Source of the DNA: Bursaphelenchus xylophilus
Lineage: Eukaryota > Nematoda > Chromadorea > Rhabditida > Aphelenchoididae
Reading direction: 5' to 3'
DNA: 64,000 nt
Assembly: GCA_904066235.2 (NCBI GenBank)
Contig: CAJFCV020000003.1
Span: 4,650,001-4,714,000 of the forward strand
Position 1 is the first letter of the stretch, and every line of letters begins with the position of its first letter. This document shows positions 1 to 13,700 of this stretch, one piece after another. The notes beneath the pieces were generated by a model. It saw only the letters and a program-made list of their open reading frames with translations, did no database searches and was not told the origin of the DNA. Position numbers and translations under genes: made by a program.

Positions 1-67
1 ATATCGTTTAATGACGAGATCTTTTAATGTGCATAATTACGCAACCAATCGCTCATTTCGTTTTCAG

Positions 68-1960
68 TCCCGGAGCTTTGTTTGATGGAGCTGAAAACTC
101 GTTACGCTGATTTCTTCACATCCAAACCGAAGCCCGCGAATTCAGCCAAATCAACAGAAGACATTTTCATGACCAAGTCGAATCCCTTCGAAAAAACCGT
201 CATAAACCAGTTGGGCAGAAGCAGTAATGTCAACTTGAAGATCAAGACGCCACGGAAAGAGATTTCAATTCCGAAATCTAATGTGTTCGCCCCTCAGGAG
301 ACAACAAGAACGACATCAACTTCGACGACGACTAGGCCAGCTACCGTTACGTCAACAACACCAACAAGCACAAGTACGTTTACCACAACAACCACAGCTA
401 CTACAGTTACAACACCCACTACAACAACTTCTCATAGTACCACAACAACGACTACTACACCGACAAGTACCATAACTACTACTGCAAGAACGACTACTAC
501 TACTCAGCCACCTTTCCACGCTGATAACAACCTCGGGACATCATCAGAGCCTCTAGTAAACACTGCAACAGATGCTTTTGCTCTTATGACAGAAGTGGAT
601 GCAGACAGCGGAGGCTTTACTACAATAAGAGCTAATATATTCAGCTCTCCCAGTGTAATGCAGCCGGTTAATTTGACAATCAACAACACTGATATGGCTA
701 TGCATTCGAGGACAGCGCTGCCTTTGGGCCCCCTGAACAAAGAAGTTTTGCCTGGAGATTTCAAATGGGGAGAGAAATCTCATATCGATAAAAGAGTGGG
801 CCAATCAATCTGGGCCAAGCGACCGACGTTGCCTAATTGGATCAACAAGAAAATGATTACAACGACTCCGACAACATTAATTGTTAATGTTTCGGCTAGT
901 GTGCCGGGAACAACAACGAAAAAAGAGTGCAAAGACGCGCATTTGGTAAGAGTTAGACCATTATTCATTGTTTCTATGTGCAAAATACATATATGATTAA
1001 TAATTTTAGCTATGTTGTTTCTGGGCGATCGCCGGCGAATGCGATTCGAATCCATTTTGGATGAGGATACACTGTTCCAAGACGTGTGGAACATGCGATT
1101 GCTCACGTAAGTTTGCTTAAAACTATTCTAATGCCCGATGAACACTACACACAGAGCAGATCGTATCTTACCGTAATCTATTTAGTAAACGAAGCAGACC
1201 AATGCAACAGCACGGGCGTTGTATGTGAAATTCCCACTACAACGACTACAACAACCACCACAACAACGGCAACATCGACAACTCTGACAACAACCCTTCC
1301 AACGACGACAACAACAGAAGAAACAACTACGAGGAATTATGGGAGGTTTACAGTGAAGCCAAGATTAAAGTTACCCTCCTGGAAACAACGGCCGTTGCCT
1401 CCAGGGCCGCCGAGTTATAAACCACCCGAGACCGATGAATTCATTGATAGGGGAGAGCCCGGGATTCGACCTCCCTTCGAGCCAAAAGATGGGGTTTTAC
1501 TGGATAAATTCCCGGCTTATGGGGAGGGCTACGGAGCTAGTGGTCAGGTAAGTCAAATCTAATTTTACTCCGAGTTTTCTCAACATCCATGATTCAATTG
1601 TTTCAGAGGTCTACTCTCGAACCTCCTCCTCTCACCACAGAATTTGTCCCGACTTCCACCACCTCGATCCCACCAACCCCCTCAACTACTACTTTCTCCA
1701 CTTGTTTCAATTACAATCCCCTTTGTGAATTTTGGGCGGATCTCGGAGAATGTGCCAAGAATCCCTTCTGGATGCGGCCCAATTGTCAGAGATCCTGTCG
1801 AAGTTGTGGGGAGAGCGTTGAGGATGTGTACGCGCCTCAGGCTAAGCCAGGATGCTCCAACGAACATCAGCTTTGTCCATTTTGGGGATTTATTGGGGAA
1901 TGTGTGCGGAATCCACGATGGATGCTAAAACATTGCCGGCCGAGCTGTCGGGTCTGCTGA
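68..1960 (+). CDS. Thr-rich secreted protein with three ShKT domains (5' end outside window)
   Basis: Partial gene. Exons are 68-945 (entered through the acceptor ending at 67, so the gene begins upstream), 1010-1106, 1186-1547 and 1607-1960; together they stay open to the TGA at 1958-1960. The product has two Thr-rich mucin-like stretches (about 300-515 and 1230-1330) of the kind usually heavily O-glycosylated. There are three ShKT modules: one split by the 946-1009 intron (ends CSKTCGTC), one at about 1705-1810 (CFNYNPLCEFWADLGEC) and one at about 1849-1957 (CPFWGFIGEC). Each has six cysteines, and the last residue is a cysteine. ShKT domains occur in nematode secreted enzymes, cuticle and surface proteins. 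No tyrosinase, peptidase or astacin domain is visible here, but one could lie upstream. I infer an extracellular location; specific function unknown. Confidence 0.8.
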
Positions 1961-2864
1961 TTAGACAATATGACCTTTCATTCTTCAAGTACTACCATTT
2001 GATAGCACTTTCAAATTTTTCAAAAATAGATCAGGTGTTCCGCCTACCACAATATAGAATAGCCAGCTCAAGGCAGAAAGCAATAGCCTAATCCCCCAAA
2101 GTCAGCTTGCCATGCCTAATCAGTCGCCCGTCGGCCGGACCGTCTTACAAATGCATTATTACAGTCGTAATCTTACTTTAGCCTTCTAATGTATTCCCCT
2201 TTTCTGTGTACAAATCTCAGTTGTTATGTCTTTTTTGGTGCTTGCCAAACACTGTCGTTGACTATTCAACGGCTCTTCAGTGAATTGAAAGTCTGTGTAA
2301 GGAAATTTGAAATAATTTTAATAAACAGACCGAAGATTAGTACCTTAGCTTTCTTTACAGCGAAATAATCACAAATATATATGTCGAAAATTAACTCACA
2401 ATCAATGTTAATGTTTGACACGCAACGGAACCCAAAAACATGGTATAATAGGCTTGCCAAAACAATAAAGATCGATATCAGACATCAAGTTTAATGTAAA
2501 AAACTCAAATTAATTCTTTTATTTTATTTACAGGAGGATAAATTCACCAATAAATAAGAATGGAATAAAACTCTGGACAAGAACATCTCCTATGGAGTTA
2601 TCACAAACGCGTTAAATAATAAAAATAGGTAGAAAAAGTGGGCTACAAAGAGACGATGCGCAAATGAGATATAACTATAACTTATTATATGTAATAGTGA
2701 GATGGTAGAGTGAGTGGCCAAGATAGGCAGATTTTCGTGGAGGGACCTGAGATTCGGGGGGAGTACTGTAACATTCTCCATTTTATACAAAAAAAAGAGT
2801 TCCGACACGAAAACCTGAGGAAACAACCGATAATTGAATGTGGTCTAAACTAAAAGCGAGATGA
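1961..2864. other. Convergent 3' intergenic region
   Basis: AT-rich sequence between the 3' ends of the ShKT gene (plus) and ldb-1 (minus). It should hold both 3' UTRs. An AATAAA-like signal near 2562-2572 (plus) and TTTATT near 2520 (AATAAA on minus) are plausible polyadenylation signals. The short open frames here have no start context, splice sites or recognisable domain. Confidence 0.5.
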
Positions 2865-5459
2865 TCATGATCCGTTCATCGAATTGGGAGGCATCATGAG
2901 TCCATTTGGAGGCATTCCCATTCCCATTGGGTTTGGCTGCCCCATAACATCCAGACTCTGCATGTTATTATTGGCATTTTGATCATACTGGGAGTTCTCT
3001 ACCCTCGCGATTTGACGCTCGTCCTCTCCCATGTAGTCTGATCCCATCATTGAGGGTTCCGCAACTGTCATAACTTCGTGGGGCATCTGCATATTGTTGT
3101 ACTGAAACAAATCGACGTTAATTTAGGCAAAGAAAGACAAGCCAGACTCAAGCTATTACACTACAACTATATCTACTCCAAAATACCTCAAACGCCATCT
3201 GAATGCCACCGCAAGGACTCCAGCAATATTGGGCTTATCAAACTAACAGCCGCGCCATCTTATACTTGATATATATACGGATTGTTTTCATTAGTCAAAC
3301 ATTCTTAGTGTTCAATCAAACTAATTTCTTTCAAACCCCAAACAAAACCCTCTAATTTTGCTGAATAAGGTGTAATTTGTACAGAATATTCTCAAATAAC
3401 TTGCGTTCCCTTAATGATTAGTAAAAACATAGTAATTTTGAGACCAAGTGCTAATGAAAGGAAATATTGCAGAGGTCTTAAGAACTGTTTCACTATAGTT
3501 AATATAAAGGTTCAAATTAATCTGCTGTTTAAAGTATACTTCACTTACCCCAGGCGGGAATGGTTGTCCGGGCATTCCAACTCCATTTGGTGGAGGTCCA
3601 GAAGGTCCAGCTTGAGCTGCCGAGCCTCCTTTTTTCCTTCCTCCTCCTCCTCCTCCTGCTGCCTGAGGTGCTGTTCCATTCGCTGCTGTCTTCCGCGACC
3701 TTTTCCTTGTTGTCTTGGCTTTCGGTTCTTCCACTGGCTGCGGTTGCATTTGTTGTGGGACATTCATCCGACTCTGCATCTTATCTTTGGTCTGGTGCAT
3801 ATCAAATAATACCTTTTTTAGACTCTCTCGAGGTGTGTTATTGAATGTTTTGCTCGCTGCCATCAGTTGCCGCATTGGCTCCAGGATCTCAGCGTTTTTG
3901 AGGAGCTCCATTACCGGCCGTGGGATGCCGCAAACTGTTTGAGGAGGGTATTTCTGAAAGGAATAGTAAATAAAAATCAATTTAAAAAAATTTTTTTCTG
4001 GTCTAAAAACGTGAATCAAGGTTGCATGTCCGATAAAATATCGAAAGCATTCTTCATAAAAGCTATTCGAGTTGAAAGACACTAAACTCATCACACAAAT
4101 AAAAAAAAGGTACCTGATCAGATTCTGTCGGTGTTTCTTGCGCATATTTACTTTCCACAAATAAATGCCGTATCCTATAGCTGAATGTCTCATCAAACAT
4201 TCCGAATTCGACAAAGAACTTGGACATTGCTGTGATGTTGATCTTCACCGGCTTCTCCATGTTCATGATCCAATCGACCTCCGCATCTAAAGCCACGCCC
4301 ATTGCAATTCCGTTTCCATTGGCACAGAACCTTTCCTGTTGACTTTTAATTTGAAATTTCATATCCGTTACTGAGTTCATGTAGGTCATGAAGAGACGGG
4401 GGATCAAGGTTCGACTAATGGCTAAAATAAGACAAAAAGTTATTGGATTCCATAACTTCTATGATTCTAATACACTATAAATTATGTCTTATTGTCTCTA
4501 AACCTTTTGCTTTCCTCTAAAACGGTTAAAGAAAATTAAAACTCTTGAAAACTTACAGTATTTCTTCGGAAAAAGACCTTCCGGTCGATTCTCAAGTATC
4601 GAATAGGTGATGTAACTCTCTGGTTCGAAGAACTCGTTGGAAAACGCGTCCCACCATTGTTGAACATGATCCGGATTCAGATTCACCTGCAAAAAAACGA
4701 TTGGAAAAAATAAAAGAATTTTTTTGACAGAATTCTGTCGAATTTATAAAATATGTCATTGCAAGAAAAAATGTTGTTTCGTAGCGCAAACTACGCATAG
4801 CTCAGTGTCATTGCAAGGAATGAGGCATTCAAGGTATGTAAATTTATATTTGATTCAGTTTTTAATGTTCAACGTACTTGAATTATAAATTTTTCAACTT
4901 TTTTCCAAGCTCGTCTCTCCAAAATCCTGTCTGAAATGATAAAAGCGGGAAGAAAGTACTATACATTTTGTGTGTTTCGAATGTCAATGGAGGGATTATA
5001 TTACATTATCTCTTTGATTGTAAATAAAAATGGTTTAGCTAATACTAAACTGGATAATCCATCGGTATTCCTGTTTTTGACATTTTCCTAGGCAAAAATG
5101 AACTCCTTAGGGATAAAGTTTGTCCTTTAGTGTAAAATTACGATCGGCGTCTCTACTCGGTCTTTTATTGATATTGGACTTACTCGACTTTGGGAGAAGG
5201 CTTCGAGTCGTCGATTCATTTCATCGATCCGCATGTCTAGTCTCAACTGATTAGGGAACATGGCCATGTGAGGAGGACCATTGGGCATCATGGGACCTCC
5301 CATTCCCCCCATTGGGCCCATGGGCATTCCTGGAATTCCTCCGGGCATACCTGGCGGGAGACCCATCTGGAGGCCAGGCTGAGGAGGCATCCCCGGCTGG
5401 GGCATGTTCGGAGGCATGGACATGGCTGGGTTTGGCGGCATTACGGGATTGGCCATCAT
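2865..5459 (-). CDS. ldb-1: LIM domain-binding protein (LDB/CLIM/Chip family)
   Basis: Nuclear adaptor that dimerises and bridges LIM-homeodomain and LMO factors to form enhancer complexes. Minus-strand exons: 5459-5184, 4686-4557, 4421-4114, 3953-3549, 3101-2865; 1356 nt, 451 aa. The order matches LDB1: a Met/Pro/Gly-rich N-terminus (about residues 1-70), the dimerisation-domain core WWDAFSNEFFEP, then TLIPRLF as in vertebrate LDB1, then ILEPMRQLMAASKTF. A basic TTRKRSRKT nuclear-localisation region and a Gly run follow. The C-terminal exon carries the LIM-interaction domain (EVMTVAEPSMMGSDY then DERQIARVENSQ). The first ATG is taken at 5459; an acceptor at 5468-5469 lies just upstream, so this is either an SL trans-splice site or the end of a 5' UTR intron. 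The frame is open to that acceptor, so extra N-terminal exons cannot be excluded. Identity is firm. Confidence 0.93.
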
Positions 5460-7099
5460 CAAGTCCGCTAAAAGACGAGGGTTTACGTGTTTGAAAAAAT
5501 CGCGCTTTCAGTTGCACGGTGCAAAAGATTTTTCAATCTCGAAATAATTGATAGCTTGCCACGAAATGTTAATTTTTAGATCTTTTGACTTGTGTTGGAT
5601 GGGTTTCCAAGTTAAATGGTACTTTGTACCGTATTAGCTCTTTGACCAGGGATCGTTTTGTTTTAATCACAGTACTTGAACTTTCAGTTTCATCTATTTT
5701 TTGATACTAACGAGCAAACGATTATTAAAACCACATTCCAATTTAACTAACCCCTTATCTAATTAGCTTACGCATTCGAAAAACCCCCACGATAATTAAC
5801 TATTTATTCCCCACACTCTTGGCTACAATCCATTAATGGGGATGATATTCGACCAACGCCAAAAAAAAAGTACGAAATGACTTTATTCGAATTAAAATTG
5901 AATAAAAAATTGGAGAAGAAGAAACGAAGCCGGATGGCCTCGGCTTCATGAGCGGCGGGTCAGTATTTTTTGGGGCCAACCGAAAAAGGGGGTCCGTCAA
6001 GAGGGGGGTGGAGGGCGGCGAAGAGGAGGAAGGAAGAGGGTCTGACACCCTTTGCCGCTTAAACCTCCCTCCCTGCGCACCCGAGCCCGCTGCCCGCTCC
6101 AGAATTTTTCTGTCATCTCTTCGTTTCCTCACTCTTTTTTCGTTTCTCTGCCGTCTCCCTTCTCTCCGCACTATCTCCGTTCTCTTGGTTCTCTTTCAAG
6201 CTGCCCAATGTCTAATGTTTTCGGCCTTTGTGCGTCGCTTTCCCTTCCCAATTCTCAATTTTGGGGTCTTTTCCGGGCGAAGATGGGACTCTGTTTATTT
6301 GGGGACGGAAAATGCCCACAGGGTATTCAAATTCCCCCCTGTTTTTGATTAAAAACAAAAGATTAAATCAGCAGCAGAACACAATTAATGACAGGCCCAG
6401 ACGTCAAGTTTTGCCAAGGCCTCTGATACCTTCAAGGTGTACCAGGTATAATATAATTTTCGAGGATTTACGGTTTTGAAGTTTTAAAAGTCTTAAAATA
6501 ATAAATGAAGTCCTATTAAAGAGCGGATGAGAACGTTATGATCGTATACAATGACGCTGTTAGAAAGTTCTCAGATTTTTGGAGAAGGAATTAAAATTAT
6601 ATGGGCTTTTAGACGAAAAATCAAGTTTTTTTGTCTGTAATCGTAATTACAGAAAACTGAAAATATACGCATGAGAAATGAGGCTGGGAATAGATGTTCC
6701 AAATAGTGTAAGAGTTAGTGAACACGCTTTTAATTCGTCGTATTTTAGGGTTACAGGGATAAAGCTTTAATTAACCGATGATTACGTCAATTATGGGTAA
6801 TATATCGATGCGATCCGTTTAGGAATAATAGTAAATATGGGTCTTTAGTCATCGGAGGTTCAAGAAATGTAGATCCGATCTTAGTTCAGGCGACATATTG
6901 CTTTCCTAACCTGTCCAATTTCTATTTATGGCTTCTGTTTTGTCATAATCTAAATTGCTTTCCCCAATCTCGCTCAAAGATGATTATAATGTTTACAGAG
7001 TCGATTTTAAATTGCTTTTGGTTGATTAAATCGGCCAACATCGTCGAGAGTCTACTTATATTGTAGTAAATAACATTCTAATACTCTTATTTAGTCATT
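5460..7099. promoter_or_regulatory. Divergent promoter region between ldb-1 and taf-3
   Basis: About 1.6 kb separating two head-to-head genes for transcription factors. The 5940-6130 part is purine-rich and GC-rich, unlike the AT-rich surroundings, with pyrimidine tracts at about 6110-6200. Open frames across 5833-6350 run on both strands but lack splice junctions, codon bias or recognisable domains, so I do not call a gene. An acceptor (TTATTTAG) ends at 7094, six bases before the taf-3 ATG. Confidence 0.4.
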
Positions 7100-10000
7100 A
7101 TGACCGTCGACGCGGCTGATGAGTTCGGCAAGGCGGTATTCAGCCAGGCTGTAGCCAAGATCCTGGATAATATGGGATTCTCAGCCTCGACAGATGAAGC
7201 GTTGCACTTGCTTAGTGCGCTGATGAAGAGATATTTCGAGGATTTATGCAAAAGAACTGCTTTGTACAAAGAAAATGGTGAGTATTTATATTTTTATTGA
7301 AGTTTAGAAAAAATTTGTGCCAGTAAGACGAGAGAATGCTAATCCTACGCAATAGATTTAAGAATACTCTTTCTTATGATGATTTTTAGCTCAAAGGAAG
7401 AATTGTACCTTTGGCGATATTAATAGGGCCTTCCTGGATCAAGGAATCGTCTTCTCAGAGCTCCATGACTACGTTTTACAAGTTGGAAACCTCCCGGTGA
7501 CTAAGGTACTACTTTAATCTTTTAAATAATGTAACACTCCTCTTAATCCAAGATAATTGAATAATGCCTTTCTTGAAGGTTCCACCCTACCCTGTGAAGA
7601 AATTAAAAGATGCTGTGACGGGTTATTACTCAGAGAAACCGAAAGTTTATATAAATCCTGATGAAGTTCCTTCGATTGAGAGTCTGGGGACAGGCGAGGT
7701 GTTAGAGCCTGAGGTAATTGAGATGGACGAACCTCGACCGTCGACTTCGGAAGCTATGGATACGAGTGATGTGGACAGTAATGGAGAGAAGGAGAAGGTC
7801 GTGGTCAAACAAAAATTGTAAGAGATTTATTTAGCAGTACAAAAAAGTTTTCTTTTGTGGTGTTTGTGAGTTACTTTGACTTCTTTTTTGAATTATAAAC
7901 ATGATTTAAATTTATTTTAGATACACTTTACCGGCCGAAAAAGCGATCACCATCCCCAATTTCCTGGATATGAAAGCAGATGATCTTGGGATTGATTTCA
8001 CCCAAAAACCAGCCAAAGAGGAGCCGGAGACTCCATTCAACAAGTCATATGAGAGTTTTACATTCACTCCAGTCAAATCGGACACCTCGAACATCTCAGA
8101 ATCTCATCAGACAATACCTCCGCCCATTCAGAAGTCTCAAACTCCAGTTTTAAAACCGATCGGACCTCCTCCCTTGAAACTATCAAAGCCCAGAAACTTT
8201 GGAATGGCCCCGTTCTTACCGCCGGAGGCTGCGCAAGTCATTGATATCAAAGAAGAACCTCAAACTCAAGTTCAACCAAGTCTAGTACAAGAGGGACTTG
8301 ACATTAAAGAAAAAGTAAGTTTTTTTCTGTAATTAAGACTTCTTTAACTTTTAGTCGAAGAAACACAAGAAGGAGAAGAAAAAAGATAAGGAAAAGAAGA
8401 AGGAAAAGGATAAAAATAAGGAAAAGAAGCACAGAGAGAAGAAGGAGAAGGTTGTGAAAGGGCCATTGCCTCCAATGCCAGGTCTGGATCGGTTTGAATC
8501 CTTTCCATCAGCGCCGATTTTGGCACCAATTAGTCGAAATGAAAAGTAAGTTAACTGGATTTATTCAAGTTGTCTGTATTTGGCAATTGTAATATGACTT
8601 TTGTTTAGTAAAATCCCGACCCCACCAGTCTCAGTCCCACCTCCCCCTCCAATGGAGCCAATCTCGATATCAATTCCATCTTCAATGCCGCCGGCACTAT
8701 CTTCAAATCCACCTCTCTCAGAAACTCTTAAAATTCCATCAGGGCCTCCTAAATTGCCAGATGAATCAAAAGAAACGCCTCCGCCGACGTTGGAGCCGGC
8801 TGAAGCTACAGTAATCCAGCCGGCGCATGCTGAAAATAAAGTGGAAGAAGCCAAGGTAACGATCTTTTTTTTATTTTTATGGATTGTAGAGTAGTTTCCT
8901 TTTTGAATGTAATAATCTTGAATTCAATTTTTAGAAGGATAAACACCACAAAAAGGACAAAGATAAGAAGGAAAAGAAGAAAAAGAGGGACAAAGAGAAG
9001 AAGGAGGGGAAGAAAAGAGATCACGAAGGGCACGTCCTCCCTCCAGTCACCTCTGTTATCACTTCCCAGCCGTCTGCCACTATGGTTGATTCAGCTCCGA
9101 TGATCTCAAAACCCGCTGGAATCAAAATAAAATTCAAACTTGGCGGCCAGAACTCGATCGGCGAAAGTTTTTCCCCTCCGAAAGATGCGGTAATCCCAGA
9201 AGAACCCCCACGAAAACAGCCCAAATTGGAACCGATTTCAATTCAAACGGAGCCGGCGCCGTTGAAAGTGGAGCCGTTGAGGATATCCCCGCCAAAGCCA
9301 TTTATTCCAACACAAATTACACCTGAACCAAGTGCAGTATCAAATGAAGCTGAGAAGGAGAAAAAAGAGGAGCCAATGGAGATAACGGAGGAACCGAAGA
9401 TCGGGGAATTACCAAAGTCACCGAAGAAACACAAGAAAGAAAAGAAACATAAGAGGGATAAAGAGAGGGAGGAAGGGGAAGATAATGGAGAAAAAAGGTT
9501 GGTTTTCGAATGGAAAGCATTTGAATACGCAAAAAATTGTTCAGGACGTAATATGAATTGCTTGTTTTTGACTTTGAAGTTCTGATTTATAAATTTCAGA
9601 GAGAAGCACAAAAAGAAAAGCAAGGATAAGGAGCGCAAAGAGAAGAAGGAGAAGAAAAAGCACAAGGAAAAAGAGGATCGACCAATCATCGACCGGCCGG
9701 CCTCCAATCTCGATGACACCCCACCAAAACTTCCATCAGAGCCATCATTTAAAGTCAAATTCCCTTCGGAAGCTAAACCTGAAACACCAGTAATTGAAAC
9801 TCCAAAAGTAGAGCCGGTCCCTGTGATTTCAACGATGCCAATCCCGCCAGCTGCCATAACCCCATCAATTGGGGACGCATCGATTGAAAAGGATAAGAAA
9901 AAGAAGAAAAAAGAGAAGAAACAGAAGAAAGATAAGGAAGAAAAGAAGGATAAAGAGGGAAAGAAGGAGAAGAAGGATAAGGAAAAGAAAGACAAACCGA

Positions 10001-10730
10001 AGAAAGACAAGGAGAAGGAGGTGGACGCAAGCAGAACATCGACTCCAAAGTTGGTGGAGAAGGAGAAGCTAAGTTCATCAGCAGCGTTGAAGCCGAAGAT
10101 TAAGGTGAGTATTGGTTGATTTGAGCTGGTTACAGTGGGAAGGTTAGACCTTGATGAAATTTTTACGAAAATTGAGATTTGATTTTTCTTGGGATAGTAG
10201 TTTAACTTCTTGATCACTTACAATGTGTAGGAAGACTTTGAAGAAAATATGAGGCTGCCGTTCAATTCCATTATTATTCTCTTTTTTGCATCAAGACTAC
10301 TTGTAATGCTTTTATATATTTTTTTAATTTTCAGCCTGATAAGCAGCTCTCTCGGCCCGAAACTCCGGCAACTCGCCCTTCGTCGACCATCAAAGAGCCC
10401 ATCTCCACCCCCACCCCACCCAAGACTCCTGTGGATAAGATTCCTCGCCCTTCCAGCTCCAAAACAAAAACCCCAAAAGCCTCGAAACCAAGACTAAAAA
10501 AGGGGAAAAAAGGGAAAGGAGAAGGCGATGACCACGTCTGGGTATGTCCAAAATGTTCGGTGGCTTATGTGGATGGCGCTGCGGATATGGTCGGTTGTGA
10601 TGGCTGCGACCAGTGGTACCATTGGCACTGCGTGGGCATGGTGAGACCCCCAGCCGATGATCAAGATTGGTTCTGCCCGGAATGCACAAAGAAAAGGAAG
10701 GGAGGGAAAATAAAGGGAAAGAAGAATTAA
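7100..10730 (+). CDS. taf-3: TFIID subunit TAF3 (histone fold plus PHD finger)
   Basis: TAF3 pairs with TAF10 through a histone fold inside TFIID and reads H3K4me3 through its PHD finger. Exons: 7100-7277, 7390-7505, 7579-7817, 7921-8314, 8355-8545, 8609-8855, 8935-9497, 9600-10104, 10335-10730; 2829 nt, 942 aa. Residues 1-85 form the Bromo_TP-type histone fold (AVAKILDNMGF, ALMKRYFEDLC, then HDYVLQVGNLPV). The centre is low complexity: Pro/Ser-rich spacers alternate with four blocks of Lys/Glu (KKEKKKDKEKKKEKDK type). The C-terminus is a C4HC3 PHD finger: CPKC, CDGC, WYHWHC, CPEC, with the Trp expected for the methyl-lysine cage. The ATG follows a splice acceptor by six bases, suggesting trans-splicing. 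A long antisense open frame across the Lys/Glu blocks is a compositional shadow. Confidence 0.93.
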
Positions 10731-13700
10731 CTCAGCTAGTGTAATATAATTTAACATATCATTTGTAATTTATAGCATGCCTTTCAGAATTTTATAACCT
10801 CATACAAAGACCTCTAATTTAATTCTTGTGAACTTATTAATTGGTTGTTGTAATTTTACATTCTTTCATTTTTTATAGAATGTTTGTTATTGTTGATACA
10901 TAATTTATTCAGATATGATCGCGATAAATGATTTACGATATTTTGCTGGATAATTTTTGTCGTTTTATACTTTTAGAGTACCTCTGTAGGAATTTGGAGA
11001 AAAATGGTCTATGATTTCCGAATTTGTAAAGGAATTTTTAAACTTATTACAAATCAGAGTCATATAACTTCTGTTCAGGTTCCTCAGGTGTCACTCATTC
11101 CTTTCCATCACCTACAAACTCAGTTAAGTTCAAAAAGGCCTAGTTTAAAACCATTTAAACTTTCCTTGTCGCCATCCATCTTCTCCATGTCCGTGATTCC
11201 AACCATTTCCCAGTTTCTTCTTTCGTAAGTAGGGCAAGTTGTAATTACTTTCAGCGACTACTTTAAACCCCAATTGACGGCCCATTTTAACTTCCATTTT
11301 CTACTTCAAAGCCCAATATTTTGTTACAGTAAATTCTGTAACCTAATTTACAGCGTTTGTGAAGAGAGAAGGGGGGAAAACCCGGAGGGTTTCCAGTTTT
11401 AATTTCACGCGTTTCGTAAAAATACGAGCAAAAATTAAAACTGTTTGACAAACGCTCATAATTAAAATCGCGCTTCCTTTTGCGGAGGAAGAGTAAGTAA
11501 ATAGGCGCGACTTTTAAAGATCAGCGTTAGCGGAATCTCGTTTTCACCGGTAACTTTGAGATTGTAAACTTTGAAATACCTAACAACAAAATTTGTAGGA
11601 TTTTGCGTGTAAAATTTAAGTCATCAAGCGCAAAATAAAAAAAAAACAAAAAAAATAATTCGCGTTTAGAGAAGAACTGCAAAAAATGAAAGAAGCAAAA
11701 ACAAATTCCTAGGACGACAAAAAAAAATTATTAGCTTGTGCTTTGCAGATGCAGATATAGTATTTAGCGATTTTTTAGGCAAGATACCATGGAAAGCACA
11801 GAAAGACGATAGAGGAAAAAAATTGGCGGTACTTTCTTATATTTTTCGACAAAAATAGACCTTCGAATAAAAAGTTTCACATTTTGTAAGCAAATTGCCA
11901 AAATTCTGTTCTAATTCAGAATCCCTGAACCTCTTTGGACTTCAACCCCCTCTTAATAATCATAGTTTTGTTTTCTGCCATGTATAATACAAAAGATGAT
12001 TAAAATCTGTGTTTCGTTTTTTCTTTACAGCAACCATTTATTCCACTTCCGGAGAGCTGCATTCCTGACCCACTAAACTCCCTCATTCACACAAAACTTA
12101 ATGAAAGAACCGTGTTAATGTCATAACAATCATCTCCACATTTTATGGCCATCTCCATTCTCCTACAAACGACCTTTAATAAACTTTTAATGACCATCTT
12201 CCAGAACTTGTTATTAAAAAAATTCTGGATCGAACAAAAAGGACATCAGAATTTGAATTTAATTGGCGATTTTATATGGAATGGATGTTGGAACTTTTAT
12301 AAATTCAGTCAAACTTGTTGTCAATCCTTTCATTTTTTGTATTTTTTACCATTCCCCAACAGGTTGATAAGTAGCTGTTTTCGAAATAAAATTTTTTAAC
12401 TTTTTGTGCAAACCGATGACTAAATAACCGCCCCAAACAAAGAGCGGTCAGGAAAAGAATTTTGTATACATTTTTCCTCCAGAAAACATAAAAACTAAAG
12501 TTGAAAAAAACGTAAAACTTGTGTTTTGTAATTCGAATTCCGCGACTTTAAAAAACGGTGTAAATCAGGTCAAATGAGGTAAGACGCAGAGTGACATGGC
12601 GCAGTAAACTTGTCATTACAACCACACTACTGTTTACAATATTTGGAACAAGATGGATACGAATTTCGAGGTCATTCTTGTCACATTCAGGCGATCCGAT
12701 GATCTTTTAATCCCCGGATAAAAAGCGATAAACCATCTAATTCTCACGCTTGCGCCTTTCCCCGCCTAAGGGCGTAAAAAATGATTGGAACGAAAGTGAA
12801 ATTAAGAGAGTGCGGAGGAACGAGAGAGTGACATTTTGGCGAGAATATGTGTTCGAAACGATTTATTGCGCAAGAAATACGAGCATCGAAACAAAAAGAT
12901 CATCCAATTTGAAGAGAAGGGAAGATAGAGAGTGTTAACAACAGCGAGACGTCAAGGAAACAAAAAAATGTCGTAAAATAAAAGATTGCGCAACAAACAA
13001 GAGGGCGGAGGGAACGGCCGAGCCAGTTCCGGTCTTGATTAAGGGAATGGAGGTCAGGGGGAGGGGAGCCGGTTGCGTCAGCGGCGACTAGCCACCGGAG
13101 GAACCGGTCCGGGCCCATTACCGAACTTGATTCGGACGGCAGGTAACTGCCAAGAGCGGGAGGAGGGCCTCCAATCAACGAGAGGCGGCCCAATCTAAGT
13201 GCGCAGACGGGGAAAGTAATTGAAGGCCTAACTGGATTCAACGGACACGACGCGGAGATAGCAGGGAGTAGACAGTCGTCACATCAAAGACCTACATTAA
13301 CCTCTACGTTGAGGTTACCCGGGCCCCTCCCTCAGCCCTAAACCCTTTTTGTAAACTAAGTCGGGCGGCCGGTTTACAAACGGAACGGCCTCATCGCATC
13401 ATGACCTTGCTAATCACGTCGTAATGGCCGACAGCACGTCACAAGATAACCTCCAACCGGTATACTTAAGGCCGCGCAGGGTCGGGAAGGCTTCAGTAAG
13501 GGGAAACGACCTCAACTCAGACTTTGCGAAAAGTCATAATATCTTTGCTATTCACTTATATGTGTCATTATACTTGGCTTGATACTTCTTATTCTTAGTT
13601 CATCGACTATTTATTATCCTTTGTTATCTTTCTTAAATTACTTGTTCTTCTAGGTCGCCTAAATATAAATTTTATTTGTAAATATTTAAGCTGAGATGTC

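Noticed and set aside
9243..10217. 324-codon minus-strand frame inside taf-3
   Set aside because: Antisense shadow of Lys/Glu-rich coding sequence; the Phe/Ser-rich translation is the expected complement.
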